In this document: positions 16,969 to 24,005 of the stretch, piece after piece
Position numbering within the stretch: position 1 is the first letter of the stretch
Layout of the letters: each line of letters opens with the position of its first letter
NCBI GenBank assembly: GCA_902784785.1
Contig: CACZWF010000022.1
Span: 1-32,499, forward strand
Reading direction: 5' to 3'
DNA length: 32,499 bases
From: an uncultured Bacteroidia bacterium
GTDB taxonomy: Bacteria; Bacteroidota; Bacteroidia; Bacteroidales; UBA932
Made by a program: the position numbers and the translations under genes
Notes under the pieces: generated by a model
Databases searched by the model: none
Told to the model about the DNA's origin: nothing
Seen by the model: only the letters and a program-made list of their open reading frames with translations

Positions 16969-18270
16969 ATGGAAGGATATAAGCATAGAATCGCAGATGC
17001 CCTGCTCGACAGGAAACTCCAAGGAAACGGCGCTGTTGTCGTAGAAGGCCCAAAGTGGTGCGGAAAAACCACCACAGCCGAACAATTGGCCCAAAGCGTC
17101 ATCTATATGGATGACCCAGACAAAATCACCGAGCATATAACCGTGGCCAACATCTGTCCCAGGGACCTGCTCATAGGAGACAATCCACGCCTGCTTGACG
17201 AATGGCAAATTGCCCCCCAGCTCTGGGACACAATCCGTTTTGAAGTGGACCACCGGAAAGGCCAAGGCCACTTCATCCTCACGGGATCCTCAGTCCCCAT
17301 CCAGGAAGACGATGACGAAGACATCCCGGAGAATCAGAAGATTCGTCACTCGGGTACAGGACGATTCGGATGGCTCAGGATGCGTCCTATGGCTCTCTAT
17401 GAATCCGGCGAATCCAATGGCACCGTCAGCCTGAGAGAGCTTTTTTCCACCCCCGAAATAATCTATGCCAAATCTAAACTCACCCGGGAAGACATCGCAT
17501 ACCTCATCTGTCGTGGCGGCTGGCCGGAATCCCTTGAAATGGACAAGGAAATCGCACTGGACAAAGCATTCGATTATGTCGATGCCATTGCAGAAAGGGA
17601 TATGTCCCGCGTGGACAAAACCAATCGAAGCCCGGAGAGAGTCCGTCGGCTGATGCGCTCCTATGCTCGCAATCAAGCCTCGCAGGCCACATTTGAAACA
17701 ATGGCAGAGGATATGCGTGCCAACGAACCTAAAGCGCTGGATACAGACACCATTGCTTCCTATATCACTGCCTTGCGCAAACTCTTTGTCGTGGAGGAGT
17801 CAGAAGCATGGAATCCCAATCTCCGCAGTAAAACGGCAATCCGGACTTCAAATACCCGATATTTTACAGACCCGTCCATTGCCTCTGCCAGTTTGGGCTT
17901 AGGCCCGAATGACCTTTTAAACGACTTCAATACCTTCGGCCTCCTGTTCGAGACACTCGCTGTCAGGGACCTCAGAACCTATGCCGATGCCTTGATGGGA
18001 AAGGTGGCCCATTATCGCGACGTGACGAATCTCGAATGTGACGCGGTAGTCCATCTGCGTGACAGAAATTATGGCCTTGTAGAAATCAAGATTGGTGGTG
18101 ACAATCTCATTAATGAGGGCGCTGAATCTCTCAAGAAACTTCGTGACAAGATTGACACTACCAAGATGAAGAAGCCTTCCTTCCTGATGGTGCTCATCGG
18201 CATCGGCGAGATTGCTTACCGCCGCGACGATGGCGTGTACGTGGTCCCGCTTGGTTGCTTGAAAGATTAA
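16969..18270 (+). CDS. AAA ATPase with C-terminal DUF4143 / nuclease-fold region
   Basis: A 433-residue protein of the widespread bacterial and archaeal AAA family annotated as ATP-binding protein DUF4143. Walker A is GPKWCGKT at 27-34, the Walker B-like block is RLLDEWQ at 74-80, and FILTGSS at 102-108 is the sensor strand. A helical middle (about 170-300) leads to a C-terminal region with E329, ECDAVV at 356-361 and VEIKIGG at 371-377, the spacing of a PD-(D/E)xK nuclease-like core. Length is normal for the family. The biological role of this family is not established. ATG 16969 (MEGYKHRIADALLDRK) is chosen because the upstream TTG lies in the promoter box. The gene is flanked by the 24-bp repeats, has its own promoter and operators, and by eye uses more A-ending codons than its neighbours, all suggesting acquisition. 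Confidence 0.88.
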   Translation: MEGYKHRIADALLDRKLQGNGAVVVEGPKWCGKTTTAEQLAQSVIYMDDPDKITEHITVANICPRDLLIGDNPRLLDEWQIAPQLWDTIRFEVDHRKGQGHFILTGSSVPIQEDDDEDIPENQKIRHSGTGRFGWLRMRPMALYESGESNGTVSLRELFSTPEIIYAKSKLTREDIAYLICRGGWPESLEMDKEIALDKAFDYVDAIAERDMSRVDKTNRSPERVRRLMRSYARNQASQATFETMAEDMRANEPKALDTDTIASYITALRKLFVVEESEAWNPNLRSKTAIRTSNTRYFTDPSIASASLGLGPNDLLNDFNTFGLLFETLAVRDLRTYADALMGKVAHYRDVTNLECDAVVHLRDRNYGLVEIKIGGDNLINEGAESLKKLRDKIDTTKMKKPSFLMVLIGIGEIAYRRDDGVYVVPLGCLKD

Positions 18271-18298
18271 TCCATCTTTTTAGCAATATAGCTGAAGC

Positions 18299-18322
18299 CC
18301 CGACCTGGATATTTTTGAATAG
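18299..18322 (+). repeat. 24-bp direct repeat, copy 2 (displaced 3' end of the EptA-like gene)
   Basis: This copy can still be read as PDLDIFE-stop, but the sequence before it (a TGA two codons upstream) is not EptA-like, so it is a bare gene end. It is followed at once by a hairpin that could be the original terminator of the EptA-like gene. Confidence 0.75.
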
Positions 18323-18352
18323 GGTCCGGACGTTCCTTTTTTGGGCCCTTTG
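18321..18352 (+). terminator. Possible terminator after repeat copy 2
   Basis: AGGGTCC at 18321-18327 pairs with GGGCCCT at 18343-18349 (one G-T pair), with a T-rich loop; only TTTG follows the stem. Moderate support as a terminator. Confidence 0.4.
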
Positions 18353-18363
18353 TACTTTGCGTT

Positions 18364-18423
18364 GATTTTACCAATTCTTGCGTCAATCGTTACAAGGGGC
18401 TTGATGGCTATGATTTATCTTTG
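18364..18423 (+). promoter_or_regulatory. Promoter region A: GATTTTACCA box and -7 TATCTTTG
   Basis: The -7 box TATCTTTG is at 18416-18423, 19 bases before ATG 18443. A GATTTTACCA box begins 52 bases upstream of it at 18364, and AAGGGG is at 18394-18399. The same order occurs in front of 21975 and 23864. Confidence 0.6.
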
Positions 18424-18442
18424 CTGATGAATTGTTGCCATT

Positions 18443-18580
18443 ATGAAAAAACCGAAAAAAGTTTATCTGACACCTCAAATCATCGATATGCCTTGCTGTC
18501 GATATTATCCGCTGTGCGAGTCGGATGAAGATATCGATTCGACGATCGATGATTATGATATCGATGATGCTGAATTCTAA
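18443..18580 (+). CDS. Small peptide of 45 residues before a beta-helix lipoprotein
   Basis: ATG 18443 opens a 45-residue frame (MKKPKKVYLTPQIIDMPCCR at the start, DDAEF at the end). It has no signal peptide or membrane segment; the N-terminus is basic with K-x-Y-x-x-P, the middle has a CC pair and a third Cys, and the second half is very acidic (seven Asp in the last 15 residues). It follows a good promoter and ends 14 bases before the lipoprotein gene. A similar peptide (KSYFSP at the start, VEF at the end) precedes the paralogous lipoprotein at 24006. Peptides with this KxYxxP start are common in Bacteroidales before surface lipoprotein genes; no function is known to me. Too short for most gene callers. 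Confidence 0.7.
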   Translation: MKKPKKVYLTPQIIDMPCCRYYPLCESDEDIDSTIDDYDIDDAEF

Positions 18581-18594
18581 AAAAGGGCTTGAAG

Positions 18595-21500
18595 ATGAAA
18601 CGTTTGTATCGCATATTGACAGCAACGGGACTGATAGCGGCCCTTGCTCTTTCTTGCGCCAAGCAGGAGAATGAACCGAAAGAATATGAGATTCCCGGTC
18701 AAGCCGGGAATGAAGCACAAGGAACTGACGGACAGGCGGACGAGGGCCAGGAGCCGGTGGATATTCCCGAGGGCTATGTGCTGTTGGCCATTACCGGCGG
18801 CATCGGTGAGGGGGACCAAGCGGCTCCCAACCAGGTATCTGCCAAAACGACGCTGGCGGGCGACGGTTCCGTCAGTTGGGTGAAAGATGATAGGATTGAT
18901 GTGCTCTGGGACAGCGGAAGTACGACGGCCAAGGCTTCCGCCACGGGGGCCAGCACCTCCTTCCGGGCGGTCGTCCCGGAGTCGGGGGAACTCTTTGGTG
19001 TCTATCCGGCTTCGTCCGCGACGCTCTCCTCCGATGTGCTGAAAGTCACGGTCCCCGCGACACAGGACGGCAGTTTCGCATCGGCCAATCTGACGATGGC
19101 CCGCATCAACCGTTCCACCAAATCCGCCGCTTTCCACAATGTGGGGGCGGTGATGAAGTTGACGGTGTCCAATACCTCCGTACGCCGTATCATCATCGAA
19201 TCGGCGGATGGCAGCGATTGCCTGAGCGGCAGTTATGATGTCGCATTCGACAGTTACGCGGTTTCCGTAGATGATTTCTCCGATGCCTATTCGGACGGCG
19301 GGACCCGAATCACGATGGACGTGGACGGGGCCGGGGACTATTATGCAGCCCTCGTTCCTGGGGTGACGCTGGATGGATTTGTCGTCACTTACTACACTTC
19401 AGACGGCAGTACTTATACGCCGATGACGCCTTACTATTACACGGGAACCTATACGACGGCCATCGGCAAGGTCAAGAATTTCGGCGACCTTAATCCCAAT
19501 CCCGGTCATCTGTATGTCAGCGTGTCGGGCTCCGGTACGAAGAGCGGATTCACTTCGGCCAACGCGATGGACCTGGTCCGCTGGAAATCTCGTGTGACGG
19601 CCATCGCATCCGGCGCCAAACGCAGCGCGCAGGCGGAGAGCCTGAATGGCGTCACGTTCCATTTCGCCGCCGGTACCTATTCCTTCCCGTCCTCCACGGC
19701 TTTTGCGCTGGGCGGTTACGGACAAGTGGGAGGAAATAACATTTCCTTCACTTTGCAGGGTGTGAGCGGAACTATTTTCTCAGGAGAAAAAAGCGAGGCG
19801 GCCTATGGGAAAATCTTCAATGTCTCCTCCGGGGTCGAACTGCTGTTGGACGGCATCACTTTCACGATGGCCAACGCCACCAGCAACACGTCCGGCGCTT
19901 GTCTGGAGATTGGTTCCGGCGCGGTGGTCCGGGCGAGCGACTGTACTTTCTCGTCCAACACGGGCAATCCGGTCTATACGACGGGAACGGCCTATTTCAC
20001 GACTTGCTCCTTCACGGGAAACAGTTCGGAAGTGGGCTATTCTTCTTTGGGTGTGAAAGTGAACAACGGTGGTTCCGTCACCATCAGCGGCTGCGAATTT
20101 ACTACGCTTTCCGCCAGTACCAACAGCGCCATCGGAGCCATTTATGCCGGTACGAGTGCCTCCGTCACCATCCAGGATTCAGGCTCTACACATACCACTT
20201 TCAGCGGAATTACGGCGACCAGCAACAATTCCGGAGCGTTGGTGTCCTATCAGACCAGCGGCGTGCTCTCGGTCACCCATGCGGTGTTCTCCGACAACAG
20301 CGGCAATTTCGGTGTGGGGACCTATCTGCGTGATGTGGGCATCAATCCTACTTTCGAGGGTTGTACCTGGGAAAACAATGAGGCCGTGACCGGCAACGGC
20401 GGGGCCATCCATATCAACAGCGGTTCCAATACGCCCCGTATCGATTTCATCGGTTGCGAGTTTACCGGAAATGCGGCGGAAGCCGGAGGGTATGGCGGCG
20501 GAGCCATCTACATCTCCGATTGTTCGGCCAACCTGCGCTTGAGCGGATGCACTTTCGAAGATAACAGCGCCACCAACGGCGGCGCCTTGTGTTCGATAGG
20601 CAGCGGAACAGTGACATTGACAGGCAGCAATACGTTTACGGGCAATTCGGCCACCATTGATAATGCTTCGGCCGACACCAAAGGAGGCGGCGGGGCCTTC
20701 GCTTTGCGCGGGGCTTCCTGCCTGACGGTTACGGACGGCGTATTGCAGACTTTCTCCGCCAACCACGCCGACACGGGTTTCGGCGGAGCGGTGGATCTGC
20801 AGACCTCGGGGACGGTGAATTTCGTCTCCTGCACCTTCAGCGGAAATTATACGGACACTTCCGTCAAAAACAGCGACTGCTATTGCGGCGGGGCGGTGTG
20901 TGCCAATGGCAGCGGCACCTATGATTTTTCCTCCTGCCTTTTCTCCGCGAACCATACCAAGGCCACATCCAGTGACTATAACAGTGATTATGGCGGAGCC
21001 GTGGATGTCCGGGGCAGTTCCACGATTCGTTTCAACCAATGCCGCTTTGACGGCAATTATGCCACGGGCGGCGGCGCTTTGCATTTGAAATCCTCTTCCG
21101 CCACAACCTATCTGAACGCCTGTGTCTTCTCCCGCAATTATCTGACTTATCGTTACGGAACGACCATCGTGGCTTATGACCAGACGGGGGTGCTTTGTAT
21201 GAACAACTGTACCTTTGCGGACAACACCTACGGGCCCAATGTGGGAAGCGGCAAACAACTCTGCTGGATTTGCTTGAAACTCGGCAGCAGCGATTCATTG
21301 GTGATGAGCAACAATACCTTGATCGGCAACCTGCACAAATCTTCCGCCCTGAATGACTGGAGTGACGCCGGAGCGGGCCTGCTGCGTTTCGACGGGGGCT
21401 CAGGCTCGGCGACGCTGGTCAACAATATCATCGCGCCGACCGTGAAGGGGAAAGACACCAAGGCGATTATCGGAGAAAGTTCTTCGACCGTGACCATCAG

Positions 21501-21840
21501 CGCCGTTTCCAACAAGCAGTACGCCTATACGCATTCCGGAACCTATACTCCCTCCGGTCAAAACGCGACCGACTATAAGGGAACTTCCAGTTACTTCGGC
21601 AGCCTCTCCTTCACCAGCGGCACTTCTTGGAACGACAGTTATTGGGGCTGGAACGGAACGCTTTCGACGGGCTCCAACACCACCAAGGCGACGCTCGCCA
21701 GCGTGCAGTCGGCCATCAACACGGCCAACTCCGCTTTCTATTCCTGGCTGACGGCCATCGGCGCCAACAGCAAGGACGGTCGGGGAAAGACGCGGGGAAC
21801 CAACACCTGGCCCGGAGCCTACGACGGAACGAACAACTAA
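18595..21840 (+). CDS. Surface lipoprotein: fimbrillin-like N-terminus and long parallel beta-helix
   Basis: A 1081-residue lipoprotein. The signal peptide MKRLYRILTATGLIAALALSC places the lipidated cysteine at 21, followed by an acidic linker. Residues of about 75-300 resemble Bacteroidota fimbrillin-like domains (SAKTTLAGDGSVSWVKDDRIDVLW; a Tyr-rich stretch; ending KNFGDLNPNPGHLYVSV). The rest, about 300-1060, is a right-handed parallel beta-helix made of short repeats of the form CxFxxNxAxxGGA (CTFEDNSATNGGA, CRFDGNYATGGGA), close to the FxxN and GGA(I/L) repeats of chlamydial Pmp proteins. The end DGRGKTRGTNTWPGAYDG resembles the usual capping motif of such helices. Likely surface exposed, in adhesion or glycan binding; no catalytic motif is evident. 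ATG 18595 is preferred over TTG 18589 because of the signal peptide. Paralogue of 24006-26609. Confidence 0.88.
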   Translation: MKRLYRILTATGLIAALALSCAKQENEPKEYEIPGQAGNEAQGTDGQADEGQEPVDIPEGYVLLAITGGIGEGDQAAPNQVSAKTTLAGDGSVSWVKDDRIDVLWDSGSTTAKASATGASTSFRAVVPESGELFGVYPASSATLSSDVLKVTVPATQDGSFASANLTMARINRSTKSAAFHNVGAVMKLTVSNTSVRRIIIESADGSDCLSGSYDVAFDSYAVSVDDFSDAYSDGGTRITMDVDGAGDYYAALVPGVTLDGFVVTYYTSDGSTYTPMTPYYYTGTYTTAIGKVKNFGDLNPNPGHLYVSVSGSGTKSGFTSANAMDLVRWKSRVTAIASGAKRSAQAESLNGVTFHFAAGTYSFPSSTAFALGGYGQVGGNNISFTLQGVSGTIFSGEKSEAAYGKIFNVSSGVELLLDGITFTMANATSNTSGACLEIGSGAVVRASDCTFSSNTGNPVYTTGTAYFTTCSFTGNSSEVGYSSLGVKVNNGGSVTISGCEFTTLSASTNSAIGAIYAGTSASVTIQDSGSTHTTFSGITATSNNSGALVSYQTSGVLSVTHAVFSDNSGNFGVGTYLRDVGINPTFEGCTWENNEAVTGNGGAIHINSGSNTPRIDFIGCEFTGNAAEAGGYGGGAIYISDCSANLRLSGCTFEDNSATNGGALCSIGSGTVTLTGSNTFTGNSATIDNASADTKGGGGAFALRGASCLTVTDGVLQTFSANHADTGFGGAVDLQTSGTVNFVSCTFSGNYTDTSVKNSDCYCGGAVCANGSGTYDFSSCLFSANHTKATSSDYNSDYGGAVDVRGSSTIRFNQCRFDGNYATGGGALHLKSSSATTYLNACVFSRNYLTYRYGTTIVAYDQTGVLCMNNCTFADNTYGPNVGSGKQLCWICLKLGSSDSLVMSNNTLIGNLHKSSALNDWSDAGAGLLRFDGGSGSATLVNNIIAPTVKGKDTKAIIGESSSTVTISAVSNKQYAYTHSGTYTPSGQNATDYKGTSSYFGSLSFTSGTSWNDSYWGWNGTLSTGSNTTKATLASVQSAINTANSAFYSWLTAIGANSKDGRGKTRGTNTWPGAYDGTNN

Positions 21841-21884
21841 CGGCTGCTTTCCGCCCAAACAACCGTAGTTGGACCGCTTTCGGC

Positions 21885-21945
21885 GATTTTATCAGTAAGT
21901 TGATAGAATTTTAATAGAGAAAAAGGGGAGTGTGGGTTAACTTTG
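21885..21945 (+). promoter_or_regulatory. Promoter region B: GATTTTATCA box and -7 TAACTTTG
   Basis: TAACTTTG at 21938-21945 is an exact TAnnTTTG match, 29 bases before ATG 21975. GATTTTATCA at 21885 lies 53 bases upstream of it and AAGGGG is at 21923-21928. The 22-base leader 21951-21972 recurs with one mismatch at 23831-23852. Confidence 0.65.
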
Positions 21946-21974
21946 CAATGTTTAATTGTGAAAAACTCATTCTT

Positions 21975-23723
21975 ATGAAACGCTTTTCCTATCTGGCGCT
22001 GCTTGCGGCGATTGCAATTAGTTTCTCCTGCACGAAATACGTGTATATTCCGGTAAAGGGCCCTGCCGATTCTTCGTCGCAGAAACCCGATCCGGAACCG
22101 CAGATGCCGGCTGAACTGCCTGTCGATGTGATTGACATCGCCCAAGCCAATAGCGAAGCGGCCGGTCTGTCCGTGACAGAAACGGCCAATTGTTATGTCA
22201 TCAACCAGGCCGGCAAATACGCGTTCCCCGCTGAAATCCGTGGCAACGGCAAGGCGACGGGCAATCTCTCTCCCCGGATGACAGGCATCGCCTCCGCCGA
22301 CATCGTATGGGACAGCGGCGACATCCTCAAGCGCGTTTCTCTCTATACCGGCACCAGCGGAAAATTGTATGTGGTGGTCGAGACACCGAAAAATTACGCG
22401 CTGGGCAATGCGCTGGTCGCGGTCAAGGATGCTTCGGGAAACATTTTGTGGAGTTGGCATATCTGGAGCACGCGTTACCGCGTCGGCGTGGACGATCAAG
22501 TGCTCGGAGAAAGCCCCAGAGTCTTCAACGGATGCTGGGCCCATATGCCGTTGGAACTGGGCATGACCACCACGAATGACCGAAATTGCATGCTGTATCA
22601 GTGGGGGCGCAAGGACCCGTTCCGTATGGAGACCCCCTCCAAGCTTGTCAGCAGCCAGATGACCCTGGAAGAGTCCATCAAAAATCCGGATACTTTCTAT
22701 TACAGTACTGTGGACAACCGTTCTCTGTATTGCGTCAACGGAGATGTTTCCCTTTGGAATCCGGGCAACAATCTGGCCATTACGGACAAGACCATGCTGG
22801 ACCCTTGTCCGCCGGGTTACTTCGTGGTGCCATACAATGCCCTCAAAGAGGCGCTGAACCACAATGTCGCCAGTTGCACCTCGGCCACTGTCGTCAAACT
22901 TCGTTCCGGTCTTTCCATCTGGTTCCACCCTGTCATCTGGGACGGACAACTGACGAGTACGAGCAGTTATCATTTCTATTGGCAACACAGCTACTGGAAC
23001 CATGCCGACGATGCCGCTCTCAAAGAGGGCCAGTATGGTTCAGCCTATGTGCATCGGGACGGCACAAAGGTAACGAAGGACAACACCGGCGGGGTGTCCG
23101 GCGGTTTCCCGGTCAGGGCGGTCCGTCCCGGCCGCTTCAAAGCCGGATTTATAGGCGACAGCATTACCCAGATTTGGGGCGGGTATTCCGAAAACAACAG
23201 CGACCCGGACAAGCGTGGAGATTCCCCGTTCTTCATCAGCAACGGTTTTCTCAACAAAGGCGTCGGTGGCGAGACTACTTCGCAGATACTGGCGCGTTTC
23301 GACAAGGACATCGTCGCCAACCATCCTCCGAAAGTCGTCATTCTGGCTGGAACCAACGACCTCGCCGGTAACGACAACAACAAGCAGCCCCGCAGCATTG
23401 ACTTTATTCTCGGCAACCTCTCCGCCATGGCCCGGAAAGCTTTCGACGGCGGCATTTCCGAAGTGCTGATATGCTCGGTTCTTCCGACCTCCCAATATTC
23501 CTGGAGCACCGCCATCGAGCCTATGCCGCTGATTCAGGAACTCAACGCCAAGATCAAAGCCTACTGCGAAGCGACGCCGGGCTGTACCTATGTCGATTAT
23601 TATTCCGCGTGGCTGAATGCGGAGGGGACGGGCGCCAAAGACGGACTGACCTACGACAATGTCCATCCTACGCCGCTCGGCTGCGCCTTGATGGAACAAA
23701 TCATCTTGCCCTACCTGCAGTAA
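21975..23723 (+). CDS. Lipoprotein with C-terminal SGNH/GDSL hydrolase domain
   Basis: A 582-residue two-part lipoprotein. The signal peptide MKRFSYLALLAAIAISFSC gives a lipidated C19. Residues of about 55-385 are a Bacteroidota domain seen in fimbrillin-type and FISUMP-like lipoproteins: ANCYVINQAGKYAFP, GNALVAVKDASGNILWSWHI, LYQWGRKDPF and DPCPPGYFVVP. Residues 390-582 are an SGNH hydrolase: GDS at 394-396 (nucleophile S396) in FIGDSITQIWGG, GVGGET near 436, GTND at 459-462, and D561/H564 in YDNVHP. This enzyme class removes acyl, often acetyl, groups from glycans or lipids, so a surface esterase is likely; the substrate is unknown. ATG 21975 is chosen for the signal peptide although the frame runs upstream to 21930. 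Its own promoter is well supported, and it stands between the two beta-helix genes. Confidence 0.87.
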   Translation: MKRFSYLALLAAIAISFSCTKYVYIPVKGPADSSSQKPDPEPQMPAELPVDVIDIAQANSEAAGLSVTETANCYVINQAGKYAFPAEIRGNGKATGNLSPRMTGIASADIVWDSGDILKRVSLYTGTSGKLYVVVETPKNYALGNALVAVKDASGNILWSWHIWSTRYRVGVDDQVLGESPRVFNGCWAHMPLELGMTTTNDRNCMLYQWGRKDPFRMETPSKLVSSQMTLEESIKNPDTFYYSTVDNRSLYCVNGDVSLWNPGNNLAITDKTMLDPCPPGYFVVPYNALKEALNHNVASCTSATVVKLRSGLSIWFHPVIWDGQLTSTSSYHFYWQHSYWNHADDAALKEGQYGSAYVHRDGTKVTKDNTGGVSGGFPVRAVRPGRFKAGFIGDSITQIWGGYSENNSDPDKRGDSPFFISNGFLNKGVGGETTSQILARFDKDIVANHPPKVVILAGTNDLAGNDNNKQPRSIDFILGNLSAMARKAFDGGISEVLICSVLPTSQYSWSTAIEPMPLIQELNAKIKAYCEATPGCTYVDYYSAWLNAEGTGAKDGLTYDNVHPTPLGCALMEQIILPYLQ

Positions 23724-23748
23724 TCTTTAGACAGCGCTACTATCAATT

Positions 23749-23785
23749 GAGCCGACTTGCTCCGATTTTACCAGCAAGTTGGTTC
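23749..23785 (+). terminator. Stem-loop after the SGNH lipoprotein gene
   Basis: GAGCCGACTTGCT at 23749-23761 pairs with AGCAAGTTGGTTC at 23773-23785 over 13 positions with two G-T pairs and an 11-base loop. AATCTTTAT follows, a weak T-run. The loop and right arm overlap the GATTTTACCA box of the next promoter. Confidence 0.5.
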
Positions 23786-23825
23786 AATCTTTATAGAATA
23801 AAGGGGAGGATTTTAATTAAATTTG
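23764..23825 (+). promoter_or_regulatory. Promoter region C: GATTTTACCA box and -7 TAAATTTG
   Basis: TAAATTTG at 23818-23825 is an exact TAnnTTTG match, 38 bases before ATG 23864. GATTTTACCA at 23764 lies 54 bases upstream and AAGGGG is at 23801-23806. It should drive the peptide, beta-helix lipoprotein and susCD genes. Confidence 0.65.
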
Positions 23826-23863
23826 CATGGTTTAATTGCGAAAAACTCATTCGTCTGAAAAAT

Positions 23864-23992
23864 ATGAAAGAAAAAAGCTACTTTTCTCCCGCTTGTTCCG
23901 TTGTCAGAATGGGGCAGCGCGCCTGTCTGTGCGTGTCTGAAACTACGGCTTCCTCCACAGAAAACTTTGAAGTCGATTTGGTTGAATTCTAA
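23864..23992 (+). CDS. Small peptide of 42 residues before a beta-helix lipoprotein
   Basis: ATG 23864 opens a 42-residue frame (MKEKSYFSPACSVVRMGQ at the start, VDLVEF at the end). Like the peptide at 18443 it has a KxYxxP-type N-terminus, cysteines in the middle and an acidic C-terminus ending in EF, and it lies directly before a fimbrillin/beta-helix lipoprotein gene (13 bases). There is no hydrophobic stretch for export. A longer frame to 23471 exists but its upstream part overlaps the preceding gene and the promoter, so it is shadow. Function unknown; translation would help coupling to the lipoprotein gene, or the peptide may be a product in its own right. Confidence 0.68.
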   Translation: MKEKSYFSPACSVVRMGQRACLCVSETTASSTENFEVDLVEF

Positions 23993-24005
23993 AATCCCAT
24001 CCCGT

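Noticed and set aside
20500-21130. Repeated short sequence blocks that could be taken for a tandem repeat or CRISPR array
   Set aside because: The blocks are coding beta-helix repeats with variable spacing and degenerate DNA; there are no identical repeats with unique spacers.
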